A stretch of DNA of 64,000 bases from contig NC_015125.1 of NCBI RefSeq assembly GCF_000202635.1, forward strand, positions 2,480,001 through 2,544,000. Reading direction: 5' to 3'. The DNA comes from Microbacterium testaceum StLB037 (lineage in GTDB: Bacteria > Actinomycetota > Actinomycetes > Actinomycetales > Microbacteriaceae). Shown here piece after piece: positions 34,837 to 42,472 of this stretch (the stretch's first letter is position 1; every line of letters begins with the position of its first letter). The translations under genes and the position numbers were made by a program. Under the pieces are notes generated by a model, which saw nothing but the letters and a program-made list of their open reading frames with translations, had not been told where the DNA came from and ran no database searches.

Positions 34837-35682
34837 ATGACGGATGCCACGACCTCGCTGCCCCCGATCGCCATCCTCGGCGCCGGCTCCATGGGAGGAG
34901 CGATCCTCCACGGACTCGTCGCGGCCGGGCTCACCGGCGGCGGTGTCACCGCGACCAACCGCTCGATCGCGAAGGCCGCCGAGCTCGCCGACCTCGAGGG
35001 GGTCACGAGCGTCGCCCTGGAAGCGGCTCCCGACGGCAACACCGCCGCAGTGGCATACGCCGACATCGTCCTCATCGGCGTGAAGCCGGCCATGGTGCCC
35101 GACCTCCTCGACGAGATCGCGCCGCACCTGCGCCCGGGGGCGGTGGTGGTGAGCCTCGCGGCGGGCGTCACGCTGGACACCTTCGCGAGGCACCTCGGCG
35201 ATCGGGTCGCCACGCTGCGTTCGATGCCCAACACCCCCTCGCTCGTGGGGAAGGGCGTCACGGGGCTGGCCGCCGGGCCGGCGGCGTCCGCGGACGACGT
35301 CGCCGTCGTGCGCGCGCTGTTCGAGACGGTCGGCGTGGTGCTGGAGGTTCCGGAGGCGCAGATCGACGCGCTGTCGACGATCTCCGGATCGGGGCCCGCC
35401 TACGTCTTCCTGCTCGTCGAGGAGTTCACGAAGGCCGCCGTGCGGATGGGCTTCGACGACGCCCAGGCCCGCCTGCTCGCGGAGGAGACCTTCACGGGGG
35501 CGACCGCACTGATGTCCGCCTCGGACGTGGATCCGGCCGAACTCCGCCGTCGGGTGACGAGCCCCAAGGGCACCACGGAGCGGGCCGTCGCGGTGCTGCA
35601 GGACGCGCACCTCGACGACACCTTCACGACTGCGGCCGAAGCCGCTCTCGCTCGCGCGAAGGAGCTCGCCGCGGGGAGCTGA
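34837..35682 (+). CDS. proC: Pyrroline-5-carboxylate reductase
   Basis: A 281-residue enzyme of the last step of proline synthesis. AILGAGSMGGAILHGL is the NADPH-binding loop; SMPNTPSLVGKGVTGLAAG and SGSGPAYVFLLVEE are ProC signatures; the C-terminus has RVTSPKGTTERAVAVL. In Mycobacterium proC lies just before the small HTH and bS22 genes; here the Trk genes and a regulator lie between, so the neighbourhood is only partly kept. Confidence 0.96.
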   Translation: MTDATTSLPPIAILGAGSMGGAILHGLVAAGLTGGGVTATNRSIAKAAELADLEGVTSVALEAAPDGNTAAVAYADIVLIGVKPAMVPDLLDEIAPHLRPGAVVVSLAAGVTLDTFARHLGDRVATLRSMPNTPSLVGKGVTGLAAGPAASADDVAVVRALFETVGVVLEVPEAQIDALSTISGSGPAYVFLLVEEFTKAAVRMGFDDAQARLLAEETFTGATALMSASDVDPAELRRRVTSPKGTTERAVAVLQDAHLDDTFTTAAEAALARAKELAAGS

Positions 35683-35695
35683 GGCGAGCTGATCC

Positions 35696-36367
35696 TCAGC
35701 GGTCGAGGGCGGCGAAGCGCTCGATGTCGGAGTTCGTGCCCGAGACGATCACGAGGTCGTGGTTGGTGACGACCGTGTCGGCCTCCGCGTAGCGGAACGG
35801 TCGGCCCGGGCTCTTCACGCCCACGACCGTGACGTTGTACTTCGTGCGCACGCCCGACTGGTTGAGGCCCACGCCGCGGATGAGCTTGGGCGGGTACATC
35901 TTCGCGAGGACGAAGTCGTCGTCGAACCGGATGAAGTCGAGCATGCGCCCGCTCACCAGGTGCGCGACGCGCTCTCCGGCCTCGGCCTCGGGGTAGATGA
36001 CGTGGTTCGCGCCGACGCGGGCGAGGATCTTGCCGTGCGACTGCGAGACGGCCTTCGCCCAGATCTGCGGCACCTTGAGGTCGACGAGGTTCGCGGTGAT
36101 GAGGACGGATGCCTCGATGAGGGAGCCGACGGCCACGACGGCCACCTGGAAGTCCTGCGCCCCGATCTGACGCAGCGCGTCGATGTTGCGCGCGTCGGCC
36201 TGGACGGCGTGGGTCACGCGCTCCGACCACTTCTGCACGAGCTCGAGGTTGCCGTCGACGGCGAGGACCTCGCGGTCGAGTCGGTCGAGTTCTCCGGCGC
36301 ACGCGGCACCGAAGCGCCCGAGGCCGATCACCAGGACGGGGGCGTCACTGCGGATGCGTTCAACCAA
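35696..36367 (-). CDS. Trk/Ktr potassium uptake regulator, TrkA-N/TrkA-C
   Basis: A 223-residue KtrA-like peripheral subunit. RCK (TrkA-N) domain: VLVIGLGRFGAACAGELDRL, AVDGNLELVQKW and VAVVAVGSLIEASVLITANL; TrkA-C from about residue 140. It binds nucleotide and gates the membrane subunit. The start TTG at 36367 overlaps the stop of the TrkH-like gene by 8 bp, so the two are coupled; there is no ATG or GTG choice before the conserved VLVIGLG. Confidence 0.92.
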   Translation of the reverse strand: MVERIRSDAPVLVIGLGRFGAACAGELDRLDREVLAVDGNLELVQKWSERVTHAVQADARNIDALRQIGAQDFQVAVVAVGSLIEASVLITANLVDLKVPQIWAKAVSQSHGKILARVGANHVIYPEAEAGERVAHLVSGRMLDFIRFDDDFVLAKMYPPKLIRGVGLNQSGVRTKYNVTVVGVKSPGRPFRYAEADTVVTNHDLVIVSGTNSDIERFAALDR

Positions 36368-37802
36368 CGATGGGCCTTTCGACGGGCAGCGCGTACAGCT
36401 GCGATCGAGACGAGGCCGCGACCGCGGCGGCGAGTGTCACAGTACCAATGCGTCCCATGAACATGGTCGCGGCGAGGACGTAGACAGCGGGGTCGGGCAG
36501 CTCCGCCGTGAGGCCGGTGGACAGCCCCACGGTCGCGAAGCCCGAGATGACGTCGAAGAGGACGTGCTCGATCGGCGCGTCGGTGATCCGGCTGATGGTC
36601 ACCGTCGAGATCGCGACGATCGTCGCGCCCCACGCCACGACGGAGAGGGCGACCCGCTGCACGTCGCTGGGGATGCGCCGACCGAACGCCTGCACCGACG
36701 GCCGCCCCTTCGCCTCCGAGAACACGGCGAGGGCGAGGACGGCGAGCGTCGTGACCTTGATGCCTCCGGCGGTGGATGCCGAGCCGCCGCCGACGAACAT
36801 GAGCATCGACCCGACGATCAGGGTCGCCCCGTTCAGGTCGCCGATGTCGATGACCGAGAATCCGCCGGAGCGCGTCATGGCGGACAGGAAGAACGCCTGG
36901 AACGTCGTGTCCCAGGCATCCATGCTGCCGAAGGTCAGCGGGTTGTCGTATTCCAGCAGCAGAATGACGCCGGCCCCGGCGAAGAAGAGGATGACGGTCG
37001 TGATGATCGTGAGCTTCGCGTGCAGCGACCACTGGCGGAAGCGCCAGTAGTGCCGCCACAGCGTGAAGATCACGGGGAAGCCGATCGAGCCCAGGAAGAC
37101 GCCCATCATCAGGACCGTCAACAGGAAGTAGTCCTGCGCGAACGGCGTCAGGCCGTCGGCGTTCGGCACGAACCCCGTGTTCGTGAAGGCCATCGCCGCG
37201 TAGTACGGCGCTTCCCACAGGGCGACCAGCGGGTCGATGCCGCCGATCACCAGCGAGGGGTAGATGAGGACGGTGAGACCGGCCTCGATCACCAGGGTCG
37301 ACAGGGCGACGGTGCGCAGGAGCTGGCCGACCTCGCCGAGACGCACGGTCTGGCCCTCGTTGACGGGGCCGCCGTGGGCGCGCAGGGGATTGCTGTCGCC
37401 CGCGGCGATCAGCTTCGCCCGCAGCCCGAGGCGCTTCGAGATCACCAGGCCCAGGATCGACGCGAGCGTCAGGACGCCGAGCGCTCCCACGTTGACGCCC
37501 ACGTAGGTGATGACGTGTCCGAGCGGCGACCAGTGCGTGTACATGTTCACGGTCGACAGCCCGGTGACGCAGATGGTCGAGACGGCGGTGAAGAGGGCGT
37601 CCGCGAACGGCGTACGTTGACCCGTCGCCGAAGCCTGCGGAAGGGAGAAGAGCGCGGTGAAGAGCAGGATGAGCGTGACGAACACGAGGACCGCGAATCG
37701 AGCGGGGGATGCCGTCGTCAGATTCCGCAGCCGGTCCCATGCCTCCGCCGCCATGCGTCGCGCGCGCACGGAGAGCCGCACCTCGCTCGGCGTCGCTGCC
37801 AT
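36360..37802 (-). CDS. Potassium uptake membrane subunit, TrkH/KtrB
   Basis: A 480-residue K+ channel-like transporter with four pore repeats; selectivity-filter stretches include FTAVSTICVTGLST, AMAFTNTGFVPNADG, AMTRSGGFSVIDIG and GFATVGLSTGL. Has SASTAGGIKVTT, a TrkH/KtrB loop. With the RCK subunit it imports K+. ATG has AAGGGAG about 7 nt upstream. First gene of a two-gene operon, divergent from an ArsR-type regulator 68 bp away, though regulation of K+ uptake by it is only a guess. Confidence 0.94.
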   Translation of the reverse strand: MAATPSEVRLSVRARRMAAEAWDRLRNLTTASPARFAVLVFVTLILLFTALFSLPQASATGQRTPFADALFTAVSTICVTGLSTVNMYTHWSPLGHVITYVGVNVGALGVLTLASILGLVISKRLGLRAKLIAAGDSNPLRAHGGPVNEGQTVRLGEVGQLLRTVALSTLVIEAGLTVLIYPSLVIGGIDPLVALWEAPYYAAMAFTNTGFVPNADGLTPFAQDYFLLTVLMMGVFLGSIGFPVIFTLWRHYWRFRQWSLHAKLTIITTVILFFAGAGVILLLEYDNPLTFGSMDAWDTTFQAFFLSAMTRSGGFSVIDIGDLNGATLIVGSMLMFVGGGSASTAGGIKVTTLAVLALAVFSEAKGRPSVQAFGRRIPSDVQRVALSVVAWGATIVAISTVTISRITDAPIEHVLFDVISGFATVGLSTGLTAELPDPAVYVLAATMFMGRIGTVTLAAAVAASSRSQLYALPVERPIVG

Positions 37803-37858
37803 GCGCCGCTCCCTTCGGTGCCCGAACCCGAATCATGGTACTCGGGCGAGGGCGCGGC

Positions 37859-37864
37859 TAACCT
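37859..37864 (+). promoter_or_regulatory. Leaderless -10 (TAACCT) for the ArsR-type gene
   Basis: TAACCT, 6 nt, then ATG at 37871. Confidence 0.65.
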
Positions 37865-37870
37865 AATGCC

Positions 37871-38266
37871 ATGGCGGACATCTTCGACGTGATCGCTGAC
37901 GGAACGCGTCGCGACATCCTTCAGCTGCTCCTGGACCGGGCGACGGGAGGCGAGCGCGGGACGAGCGTGTCGCAGATCGTGTCGGCGCTGGGTGTGAGTC
38001 AGCCGACCGTCTCGAAGCACCTCAAGGTGCTGCGCGAGGCGCAGCTCGTCACAGTCCGAGAGGAGGGACAGCACCGGTACTACAGCCTGGCCGTCGCTCC
38101 CCTCGACGAGGTCGACGACTGGCTGGTGCCGTTCTTCTCGGTGGATGCCGAGAACGAGCCCGCTCTCCCCGAATCGGCGATGCACTACGCCGAGGTCGTC
38201 GGCCGCGCGGCCGCGTCGGTCAAGCACTCGGTCACCACGGCGTTCCGCAAGCTTCCGGGTCGCTGA
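37871..38266 (+). CDS. ArsR-type winged-helix regulator
   Basis: A 131-residue protein. ADGTRRDILQLLLDR, VSQIVSALGVSQPTVSKHLK and REAQLVTVREEGQHRYYSLA form a complete ArsR winged helix. The C-terminal 45 residues end in a basic RKLPGR tail. No Cys is present, so it is not a classical metal sensor. Widely conserved in actinobacteria as a stand-alone regulator; ligand unknown. Confidence 0.9.
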   Translation: MADIFDVIADGTRRDILQLLLDRATGGERGTSVSQIVSALGVSQPTVSKHLKVLREAQLVTVREEGQHRYYSLAVAPLDEVDDWLVPFFSVDAENEPALPESAMHYAEVVGRAAASVKHSVTTAFRKLPGR

Positions 38267-38318
38267 GCCCTCGCACGGGCCGGTTCCGGACATATTCGAG
38301 TCACAGTGGCCACATAGG

Positions 38319-38348
38319 TTTACAGCCGTCGCACCCAGACCCTAGAGT
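38319..38348 (+). promoter_or_regulatory. Promoter of the small HTH gene
   Basis: TTTACA (38319-38324), an 18-bp spacer and TAGAGT (38343-38348) form a fair sigma-70-like promoter about 45 bp before the ATG at 38393. Confidence 0.6.
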
Positions 38349-38392
38349 GTGCAGCACCGAAGGGTGAGTCCACCCGGAACGAAGGGTGAACG

Positions 38393-38584
38393 ATGGCAGA
38401 GCTTCCCGACATGCGCTTCCTCACGGTCGCGGAGGTCGCGGAGCTCATGCGCGTCTCGAAGATGACGGTCTACCGTCTCGTGCACGCCGGAGAACTTCCC
38501 GCCGTGCGCTTCGGACGCAGCTATCGCGTGCCCGAATCCGCGGTCGCCGAGGCTGTGCAACGCCCGGTGTCCGACGTCGGCTAG
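38393..38584 (+). CDS. Small excisionase-family HTH protein (Rv0500A-like)
   Basis: A 63-residue MerR/Xis-type winged-helix protein: MRFLTVAEVAELMRVSKMTV, YRLVHAGELPAVRFGRSYR and VPESAVAEAV. No effector domain. ATG has GAAGGGTG at about 5 nt. In Mycobacterium the equivalent Rv0500A sits directly before the bS22 gene, as here, so I treat it as the housekeeping regulator of that locus and not as a phage excisionase. Exact targets unknown. Confidence 0.88.
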   Translation: MAELPDMRFLTVAEVAELMRVSKMTVYRLVHAGELPAVRFGRSYRVPESAVAEAVQRPVSDVG

Positions 38585-38587
38585 ACT
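38582..38587 (+). promoter_or_regulatory. -10 element (TAGACT) for bS22, overlapping HTH stop codon
   Basis: TAGACT shares its TAG with the stop of the HTH gene. It would give a leader of about 70 nt containing TTTTTT and a GC stem before the bS22 ribosome site, so bS22 can have its own transcript. Confidence 0.5.
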
Positions 38588-38666
38588 GATCCGAGGCTTT
38601 TTTCCAACGCCTGCTGTTCCCGGGGGCCGAAATCGGCACCCAGACCCCGACTTAGTGAGGTTTTCC

Positions 38667-38765
38667 GTGGGTTCTGTCATCAAGAAGCGCCGTAAGCGCA
38701 TGGCGAAGAAGAAGCACCGCAAGCTGCTTCGTAAGACTCGTCACCAGCGCCGCAACAAGAAGTAA
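38667..38765 (+). CDS. Small ribosomal subunit protein bS22 (AURKAIP1/COX24 domain)
   Basis: A 32-residue protein, half of it Lys or Arg: begins MGSVIKKRRKRMAKKKHRKL and ends in RRNKK. This is the actinobacterial bS22 found in mycobacterial ribosome structures, related to the COX24/AURKAIP1 mitoribosomal domain. Start GTG 38667 with GTGAGG 6 nt upstream. Gene order HTH-bS22 matches Rv0500A-Rv0500B. It binds 16S rRNA near the decoding region. Easily missed because of its length. Confidence 0.93.
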   Translation: MGSVIKKRRKRMAKKKHRKLLRKTRHQRRNKK

Positions 38766-38782
38766 CGCGGCCACCACACCGA

Positions 38783-38807
38783 GCGCCTGTCCTGTTGCGA
38801 CGGGCGC
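38783..38807 (+). terminator. Hairpin terminator after bS22
   Basis: GCGCCTGTC (38783-38791) pairs with GACGGGCGC (38799-38807) over 9 bp with one G-U; loop of 7 nt; TTCGTGT follows. Starts 18 bp after the bS22 stop. Confidence 0.65.
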
Positions 38808-38847
38808 TTCGTGTATCCCGTCGCGCCGTTCGCCTTTCGGAGGAAGC

Positions 38848-39141
38848 ATGCAGTCCATCACCATCGCCGACCTGCGCGCCGGACGGGACCGTCCGCTCAT
38901 CGACGTGCGCGAGGAGCACGAGTTCGCCGCGGGCCACGTCCCGGGCGCCGTGAACATCCCCATGTCGACCCTGGGCGAGCACCTGGACGAGATCCCGGCC
39001 GAGCCGTTCGACGTCATCTGCCAGGCGGGTGGCCGTTCTGCTCGCGTGGTCGAAGCCCTCTCGGCGCGCGGCCACGACGCCACCAACGTCGAGGGCGGGA
39101 CGGGCGAGTGGATCGCGGCGGGTTACGACGTCGAGGTCTGA
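38848..39141 (+). CDS. Single-domain rhodanese-like protein
   Basis: A 97-residue rhodanese: PLIDVREEHEFAAGHVPGAV and the active loop CQAGGRSARV with Cys, then ATNVEGGTGEWIAAGYDV. Resembles PspE/GlpE sulfurtransferases. Six-residue loop suits a sulfur acceptor. ATG has GGAGGAA 5 nt upstream. A glutaredoxin-like gene follows, suggesting thiol or sulfur traffic. Confidence 0.9.
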   Translation: MQSITIADLRAGRDRPLIDVREEHEFAAGHVPGAVNIPMSTLGEHLDEIPAEPFDVICQAGGRSARVVEALSARGHDATNVEGGTGEWIAAGYDVEV

Positions 39142-39159
39142 CCTTCTGCTTCGTCCTCA

Positions 39160-39165
39160 TAGGAT
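39160..39165 (+). promoter_or_regulatory. Leaderless -10 (TAGGAT) for the glutaredoxin-like gene
   Basis: TAGGAT, 6 nt, then GTG at 39172. Confidence 0.65.
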
Positions 39166-39171
39166 GAACAC

Positions 39172-39450
39172 GTGACGACCCTCACGCTGATCGGTAAGCC
39201 CGACTGTCATCTCTGCGAGGTCGCCGAGCAGATCGTCGAGACGGTCGTCTCCGAGCTTCCCGCCGAGGTGGCGGATCGCGTCACCATCGACCACGCCTCC
39301 ATCGCGGAAGATGCGGCGCTGTACGAAAAATGGTGGGAGAAGATCCCCGTCATCCTCGTCGACGGCGAACTGCACGCGCATTGGCGCGTGTCGGCCGATC
39401 GACTGCGCGCCACCCTGCTGGCTGCCGACACCGAAGGAGCCTCTGCGTGA
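39172..39450 (+). CDS. Glutaredoxin-like protein (DUF836 type)
   Basis: A 92-residue thioredoxin-fold protein: LTLIGKPDCHLCEVAEQIVE with redox pair C-H-L-C, and a cis-Pro in EKIPVILVDGELHAHWRVS. Matches the actinobacterial Rv0508-like family. Probably a small thiol-disulfide oxidoreductase. Overlaps the next gene by GTGA. Confidence 0.9.
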   Translation: MTTLTLIGKPDCHLCEVAEQIVETVVSELPAEVADRVTIDHASIAEDAALYEKWWEKIPVILVDGELHAHWRVSADRLRATLLAADTEGASA

Positions 39451-39749
39451 GCATCCGACACATCGTCCTCTGGAAGCTGGCCGCCGACGACGCCGACACC
39501 CGCGCGTTGCACGCCGAGCAGATCGAGGAGCGCCTGCTGGCGCTGCGCGGAGTCATCGACGAGATCGAGCACCTCGAGATCGGCCGCAACGTCGCGTACC
39601 CGCAGGCCAACTGGGACGTGGCGCTCGTCAGCCAGTTCGCGGATGCCGAGGCCCTCGAGCGCTATCAGGTGCACCCCGCGCACCAGGAGGTCGTGGGCTT
39701 CGTCCGCTCGGTCGTGGCCGAGCGCGCCTGCGTCGACTACCCCGCCTGA
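39447..39749 (+). CDS. Dabb (stress-responsive alpha/beta barrel) protein
   Basis: A 100-residue dimeric ferredoxin-like protein of the Dabb family: SIRHIVLWKLAADDADTRAL, IEHLEIGRNVAYPQANWDVA and YQVHPAHQEVVGFVRSVV. The function of bacterial members is unclear. GTG start overlaps the glutaredoxin stop, with AAGGAG 8 nt upstream, so the pair is translated together. Confidence 0.88.
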   Translation: MSIRHIVLWKLAADDADTRALHAEQIEERLLALRGVIDEIEHLEIGRNVAYPQANWDVALVSQFADAEALERYQVHPAHQEVVGFVRSVVAERACVDYPA

Positions 39750-39791
39750 GCCCGAGCGCGCGCTGCCTCTCGGGAGCGGGTGTCGTGAGCG

Positions 39792-39811
39792 GCCCGATTA
39801 GCTGATCGGGC
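39792..39811. terminator. Hairpin at the convergent Dabb/ABC boundary
   Basis: GCCCGAT (39792-39798) and ATCGGGC (39805-39811) with loop TAGCTG; it overlaps the last codons of the ABC-like gene. Short but correctly placed to act in both directions. Confidence 0.45.
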
Positions 39812-40865
39812 GGATGGTCGCGGGAACGACCGCGAGGGCCACCCGCACGCGGTCCCGGAGACCGAGACGCTGCTCGGACGGGTGCTCGACGACGACTCGG
39901 ACGTCGTCGGCGGTGCGAACCGTGGACCGACGCGCGCTCCCGAGGAACGTGGTCGCCTCGACCACGGCATCCGTCCCGGGTTCTTCGGCCCCGACGATCA
40001 TCACGCTCTCGGGACGGACGACGACCTCGCAGTGGCCGTCCGCCGCGGGGCGGGCGAGGGGGAGCTCCTGCCCCCAGACCTCGACGATCGTGCCCTCCAC
40101 GATCCCGGGAAGCGCGTTCACCGGGCCGAGCACTTCGGCGACCACCGCGTCGTCGACGCGGGAGTAGAGCTCGTCGGGAGACCCCTCGGCCACCACGCGC
40201 CCATGGTCCATGACGACGAGCCGATCCGCGACGGCTGCGGCCTCCGCCGTGTCGCGCGTGAACCACAGGGTCGTCACGCGACGGGCGCGGAGCTCCCGCA
40301 CCACGCGGTCCCGCGTCTCGGCCCGCGCCACCGTCGGGAGAGCGGCGAGCGGGTCGTCGAGGACCAGGGCCCCCGGTTGCGACGCGAGAGCACGGGCGAG
40401 AGCCCATCGTTGTCGGTCGCCGTGCGCGAGTCGGTGGACGAGCCTCTCCTTCGCGCCGAGACCCACGACCTGCGTCAGACGACGCGCTTCGCGGTCGGCA
40501 TCCGGTCGTCCGGCGCGTCGCGCGGCGGCGGCGACGGATGTGAGGACGCGTCCGAACCGCGCCACCGGGGTCCGATCGCGCACCTCCGGGACACGGGGGG
40601 ACGCGATCCCGGAGCGGCCGTCGACCGTGACGACGCCGGTGTCCGGACGCTCGGCTCCCGTCACCGCGCGGAGGAGCGTCGATGCCCCGCAGCCGGGCGG
40701 ACCGACGAAGGCGACGATGCGACCCGGATCGATCTCGAGATCGATGTCGCACAGGACCGGCGAGCCCGCGCGAGTCCGGTTCACGCCGCGGAGTGAGATC
40801 GCCCAGCCCGCGTGCGCGGGGTCGCCGATCGAGGGCGACGGGTCCACGTTGCGCACGGCGATCAT
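39798..40865 (-). CDS. Degenerate ABC-ATPase-like protein with TOBE domain
   Basis: A 355-residue protein with the layout of a PotA/UgpC/MsiK importer ATPase: NBD about 22-235, TOBE-like C-terminus from about 255 (VVRPESVMIVG). Every catalytic element is altered. Walker A is GPPGCGAST with Ala61 instead of Lys; the Q-loop Gln is not visible; the signature is LAHGD (146-150) instead of LSGGQ; Walker B is ALVLDDP with Asp171 instead of Glu; the switch position is FTRD with Arg204 instead of His. The frame is otherwise intact and codon use is normal, so it is maintained, not decaying. Probably no ATP hydrolysis; a regulatory or structural role is inference. No permease is adjacent. TATCGT lies 6 nt before the ATG at 40865. 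Confidence 0.82.
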   Translation of the reverse strand: MIAVRNVDPSPSIGDPAHAGWAISLRGVNRTRAGSPVLCDIDLEIDPGRIVAFVGPPGCGASTLLRAVTGAERPDTGVVTVDGRSGIASPRVPEVRDRTPVARFGRVLTSVAAAARRAGRPDADREARRLTQVVGLGAKERLVHRLAHGDRQRWALARALASQPGALVLDDPLAALPTVARAETRDRVVRELRARRVTTLWFTRDTAEAAAVADRLVVMDHGRVVAEGSPDELYSRVDDAVVAEVLGPVNALPGIVEGTIVEVWGQELPLARPAADGHCEVVVRPESVMIVGAEEPGTDAVVEATTFLGSARRSTVRTADDVRVVVEHPSEQRLGLRDRVRVALAVVPATIRPIS

Positions 40866-40871
40866 GCGCTC

Positions 40872-40877
40872 ACGATA
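40872..40877 (-). promoter_or_regulatory. Leaderless -10 (TATCGT) for the ABC-like gene
   Basis: TATCGT on the minus strand, 6 nt, then ATG at 40865; it selects this ATG over one 8 codons upstream. Confidence 0.65.
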
Positions 40878-40904
40878 GGGAGGGGCCATGACGCGACGAC
40901 GCCC

Positions 40905-41091
40905 GGGGAGTGAACCCCGGGCGTCGGTCGCTCGAACCCTGAACGATGACGCCGCGGGGAGTGAACCCCGGGCGTCGGTCGCTCGGACCCTGAACGATGA
41001 CGCCGCGGGGAGTGAACCCCGGGCGTCGGTCGCTCGAACCCTGAACGATGACGCCGCGGGGTGTGAACCGCGGGCGTCGGTCGCTCGAACC
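40905..41091. repeat. 51-bp tandem repeat, about 3.7 copies
   Basis: Units start at 40905, 40956, 41007 and 41058; the first three are nearly identical (one A/G change in copy 2), the last is shorter and has two changes. Each holds a hairpin of CGGGG/CCCCG type around AGTGAA; in copy 1 the stem reaches 10 bp (ACGCCCGGGG with CCCCGGGCGT). The array starts 1 bp after the aspS stop and ends before the ABC-like promoter, so it is a serial terminator or mRNA 3' end. Not CRISPR: there are no unique spacers. Confidence 0.9.
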
Positions 41092-42432
41092 TTAGGGAGC
41101 GAGGCGGGTGGGGCCGCGGAAGAGGTAGGTGACCTCGCGGATCGACGATTCGCCGAGCAGGAGCATCAGCACGCGGGCGAGGCCCATGCCGAAACCGCCG
41201 TGCGGCGGGGCGCCGAAGCGGAAGAAGTCGAGGTAGAAGTCCAGGTGCTCGGGGTCGAGGCCCTTCTCTTTCGCCTGCTCGATCAGCACCTCGACGCGGT
41301 GCTCGCGCTGAGCGCCGGTCGTGATCTCGACGCCGTTGAAGAGCAGGTCGTACGACTTGGTCAGACCGGTCTCCTCGTTGCGCATGTGGTAGAACGCGCG
41401 GATCTCGGGGTGGTAGTCGGTGATGAACACGAACTGGTGGCCGTACGTCTCGGCCACGTGCGCGGCGATCTGACGCTCGCCCTCGGGGTCGAGGTCGCCG
41501 TCGGTGCGCGGGATCTCGTAACCGCGGGCGGCGACGATCTCGCGGGCCTCGGCGAGCGGGATACGCGGGAACGGCAGGGTCGGCACCTGCACCTCGACAC
41601 CGAACAGTTCCTGGATCTCGGCGCCGTGCTTGTCGGCGACGGCCTGGAACGCCGTGTGCAGGAGCTCCTCCTGCATGCGCGCGACCTCCTCGTGCGAGTC
41701 GATCCAGCTGATCTCGGCGTCGATCGAGGTGAACTCGGTCGCGTGACGGCTGGTGAAGGACGGGTCGGCACGGAAGGCGGGCGCGATCTCGAAGATCTTC
41801 CCGAAGCCGGCGACCTGGGCCATCTGCTTGAAGAACTGCGGGCTCTGCGCGAGGTAGGCCGTCTTGTCTTCGAAGTAGGGCACCTCGAACAGCTCGGCGT
41901 TCGACTCGGAGGGGGATGCCATGAGCTTGGGGGAGTGGATCTCGATGTAGTCGCGCTCGACCCAGTACGTGCGCATGGCGTGCTCGAGAGTCGTCTGCAC
42001 GCGGAAGATGAGGTTGTTGCGGCGCTGGCGCAGGTCGATGAACCGGTAGTCCATGCGCTTGTCGGGGCTGCTGTCCGCCGCGATCGGGGTCTCCGGGTTC
42101 GCCGCGGCCGCGACGACGAGCTCGCCGACCTTGATCTCGACGCCGCCGAGCTTCACGCGCTCGTCGTGCTTGAGCTCACCGCGAACGGTGAGGAACGTGC
42201 CCGTCGCGAGCGCGCCGATCGTCTCGGTGAGCGCGAGGGCGGCGGCATCCTGATCCGTGGCGTCCTCAGACGGGCGGGTCGCGGGGTTGACCAGCTGCAC
42301 GGCGCCGGTCTCGTCGCGGAGGACGACGAACTGCACCTTCTTCTGATCGCGCACGGTTTCGACCCATCCCGACACCTCGACGGGGCCGGCGGGGAGGGAT
42401 TTCAGCTGGTTGACCAGGACGCGTTCGCTCAC
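41092..42432 (-). CDS. aspS: Aspartate-tRNA ligase, archaeal-type
   Basis: A 446-residue class II synthetase without the GAD insertion of the roughly 590-residue bacterial form. N-terminal OB fold: VEVSGWVETVRDQKKVQFVV; catalytic core: SPKLMASPSESNAELFEVPY, QSPQFFKQMAQVAGFGKIFE, motif 2 PAFRADPSFTSRHATEFTSI and motif 3 GFGMGLARVLMLLLG. Such enzymes often also charge tRNA-Asn, with GatCAB finishing Asn-tRNA; whether this one does cannot be read here. In the anticodon loop region the residue after GWV is Glu, neither the Trp of the strict archaeal enzyme nor the His of the relaxed type. GTG start; TAGACT lies 8 nt upstream. Confidence 0.93.
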   Translation of the reverse strand: MSERVLVNQLKSLPAGPVEVSGWVETVRDQKKVQFVVLRDETGAVQLVNPATRPSEDATDQDAAALALTETIGALATGTFLTVRGELKHDERVKLGGVEIKVGELVVAAAANPETPIAADSSPDKRMDYRFIDLRQRRNNLIFRVQTTLEHAMRTYWVERDYIEIHSPKLMASPSESNAELFEVPYFEDKTAYLAQSPQFFKQMAQVAGFGKIFEIAPAFRADPSFTSRHATEFTSIDAEISWIDSHEEVARMQEELLHTAFQAVADKHGAEIQELFGVEVQVPTLPFPRIPLAEAREIVAARGYEIPRTDGDLDPEGERQIAAHVAETYGHQFVFITDYHPEIRAFYHMRNEETGLTKSYDLLFNGVEITTGAQREHRVEVLIEQAKEKGLDPEHLDFYLDFFRFGAPPHGGFGMGLARVLMLLLGESSIREVTYLFRGPTRLAP

Positions 42433-42472
42433 GATCGACCAGTCTACGTGCGGGATCCGGGCCGTCGTGCGG

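Noticed and set aside
38393..38584. Phage excisionase as sign of an integrated element
   Set aside because: Its place directly before bS22 matches the housekeeping Rv0500A-Rv0500B pair; no integrase or att repeats were seen.
40905..41091. CRISPR-like array
   Set aside because: The repeats are contiguous with no unique spacers and no cas genes are near.
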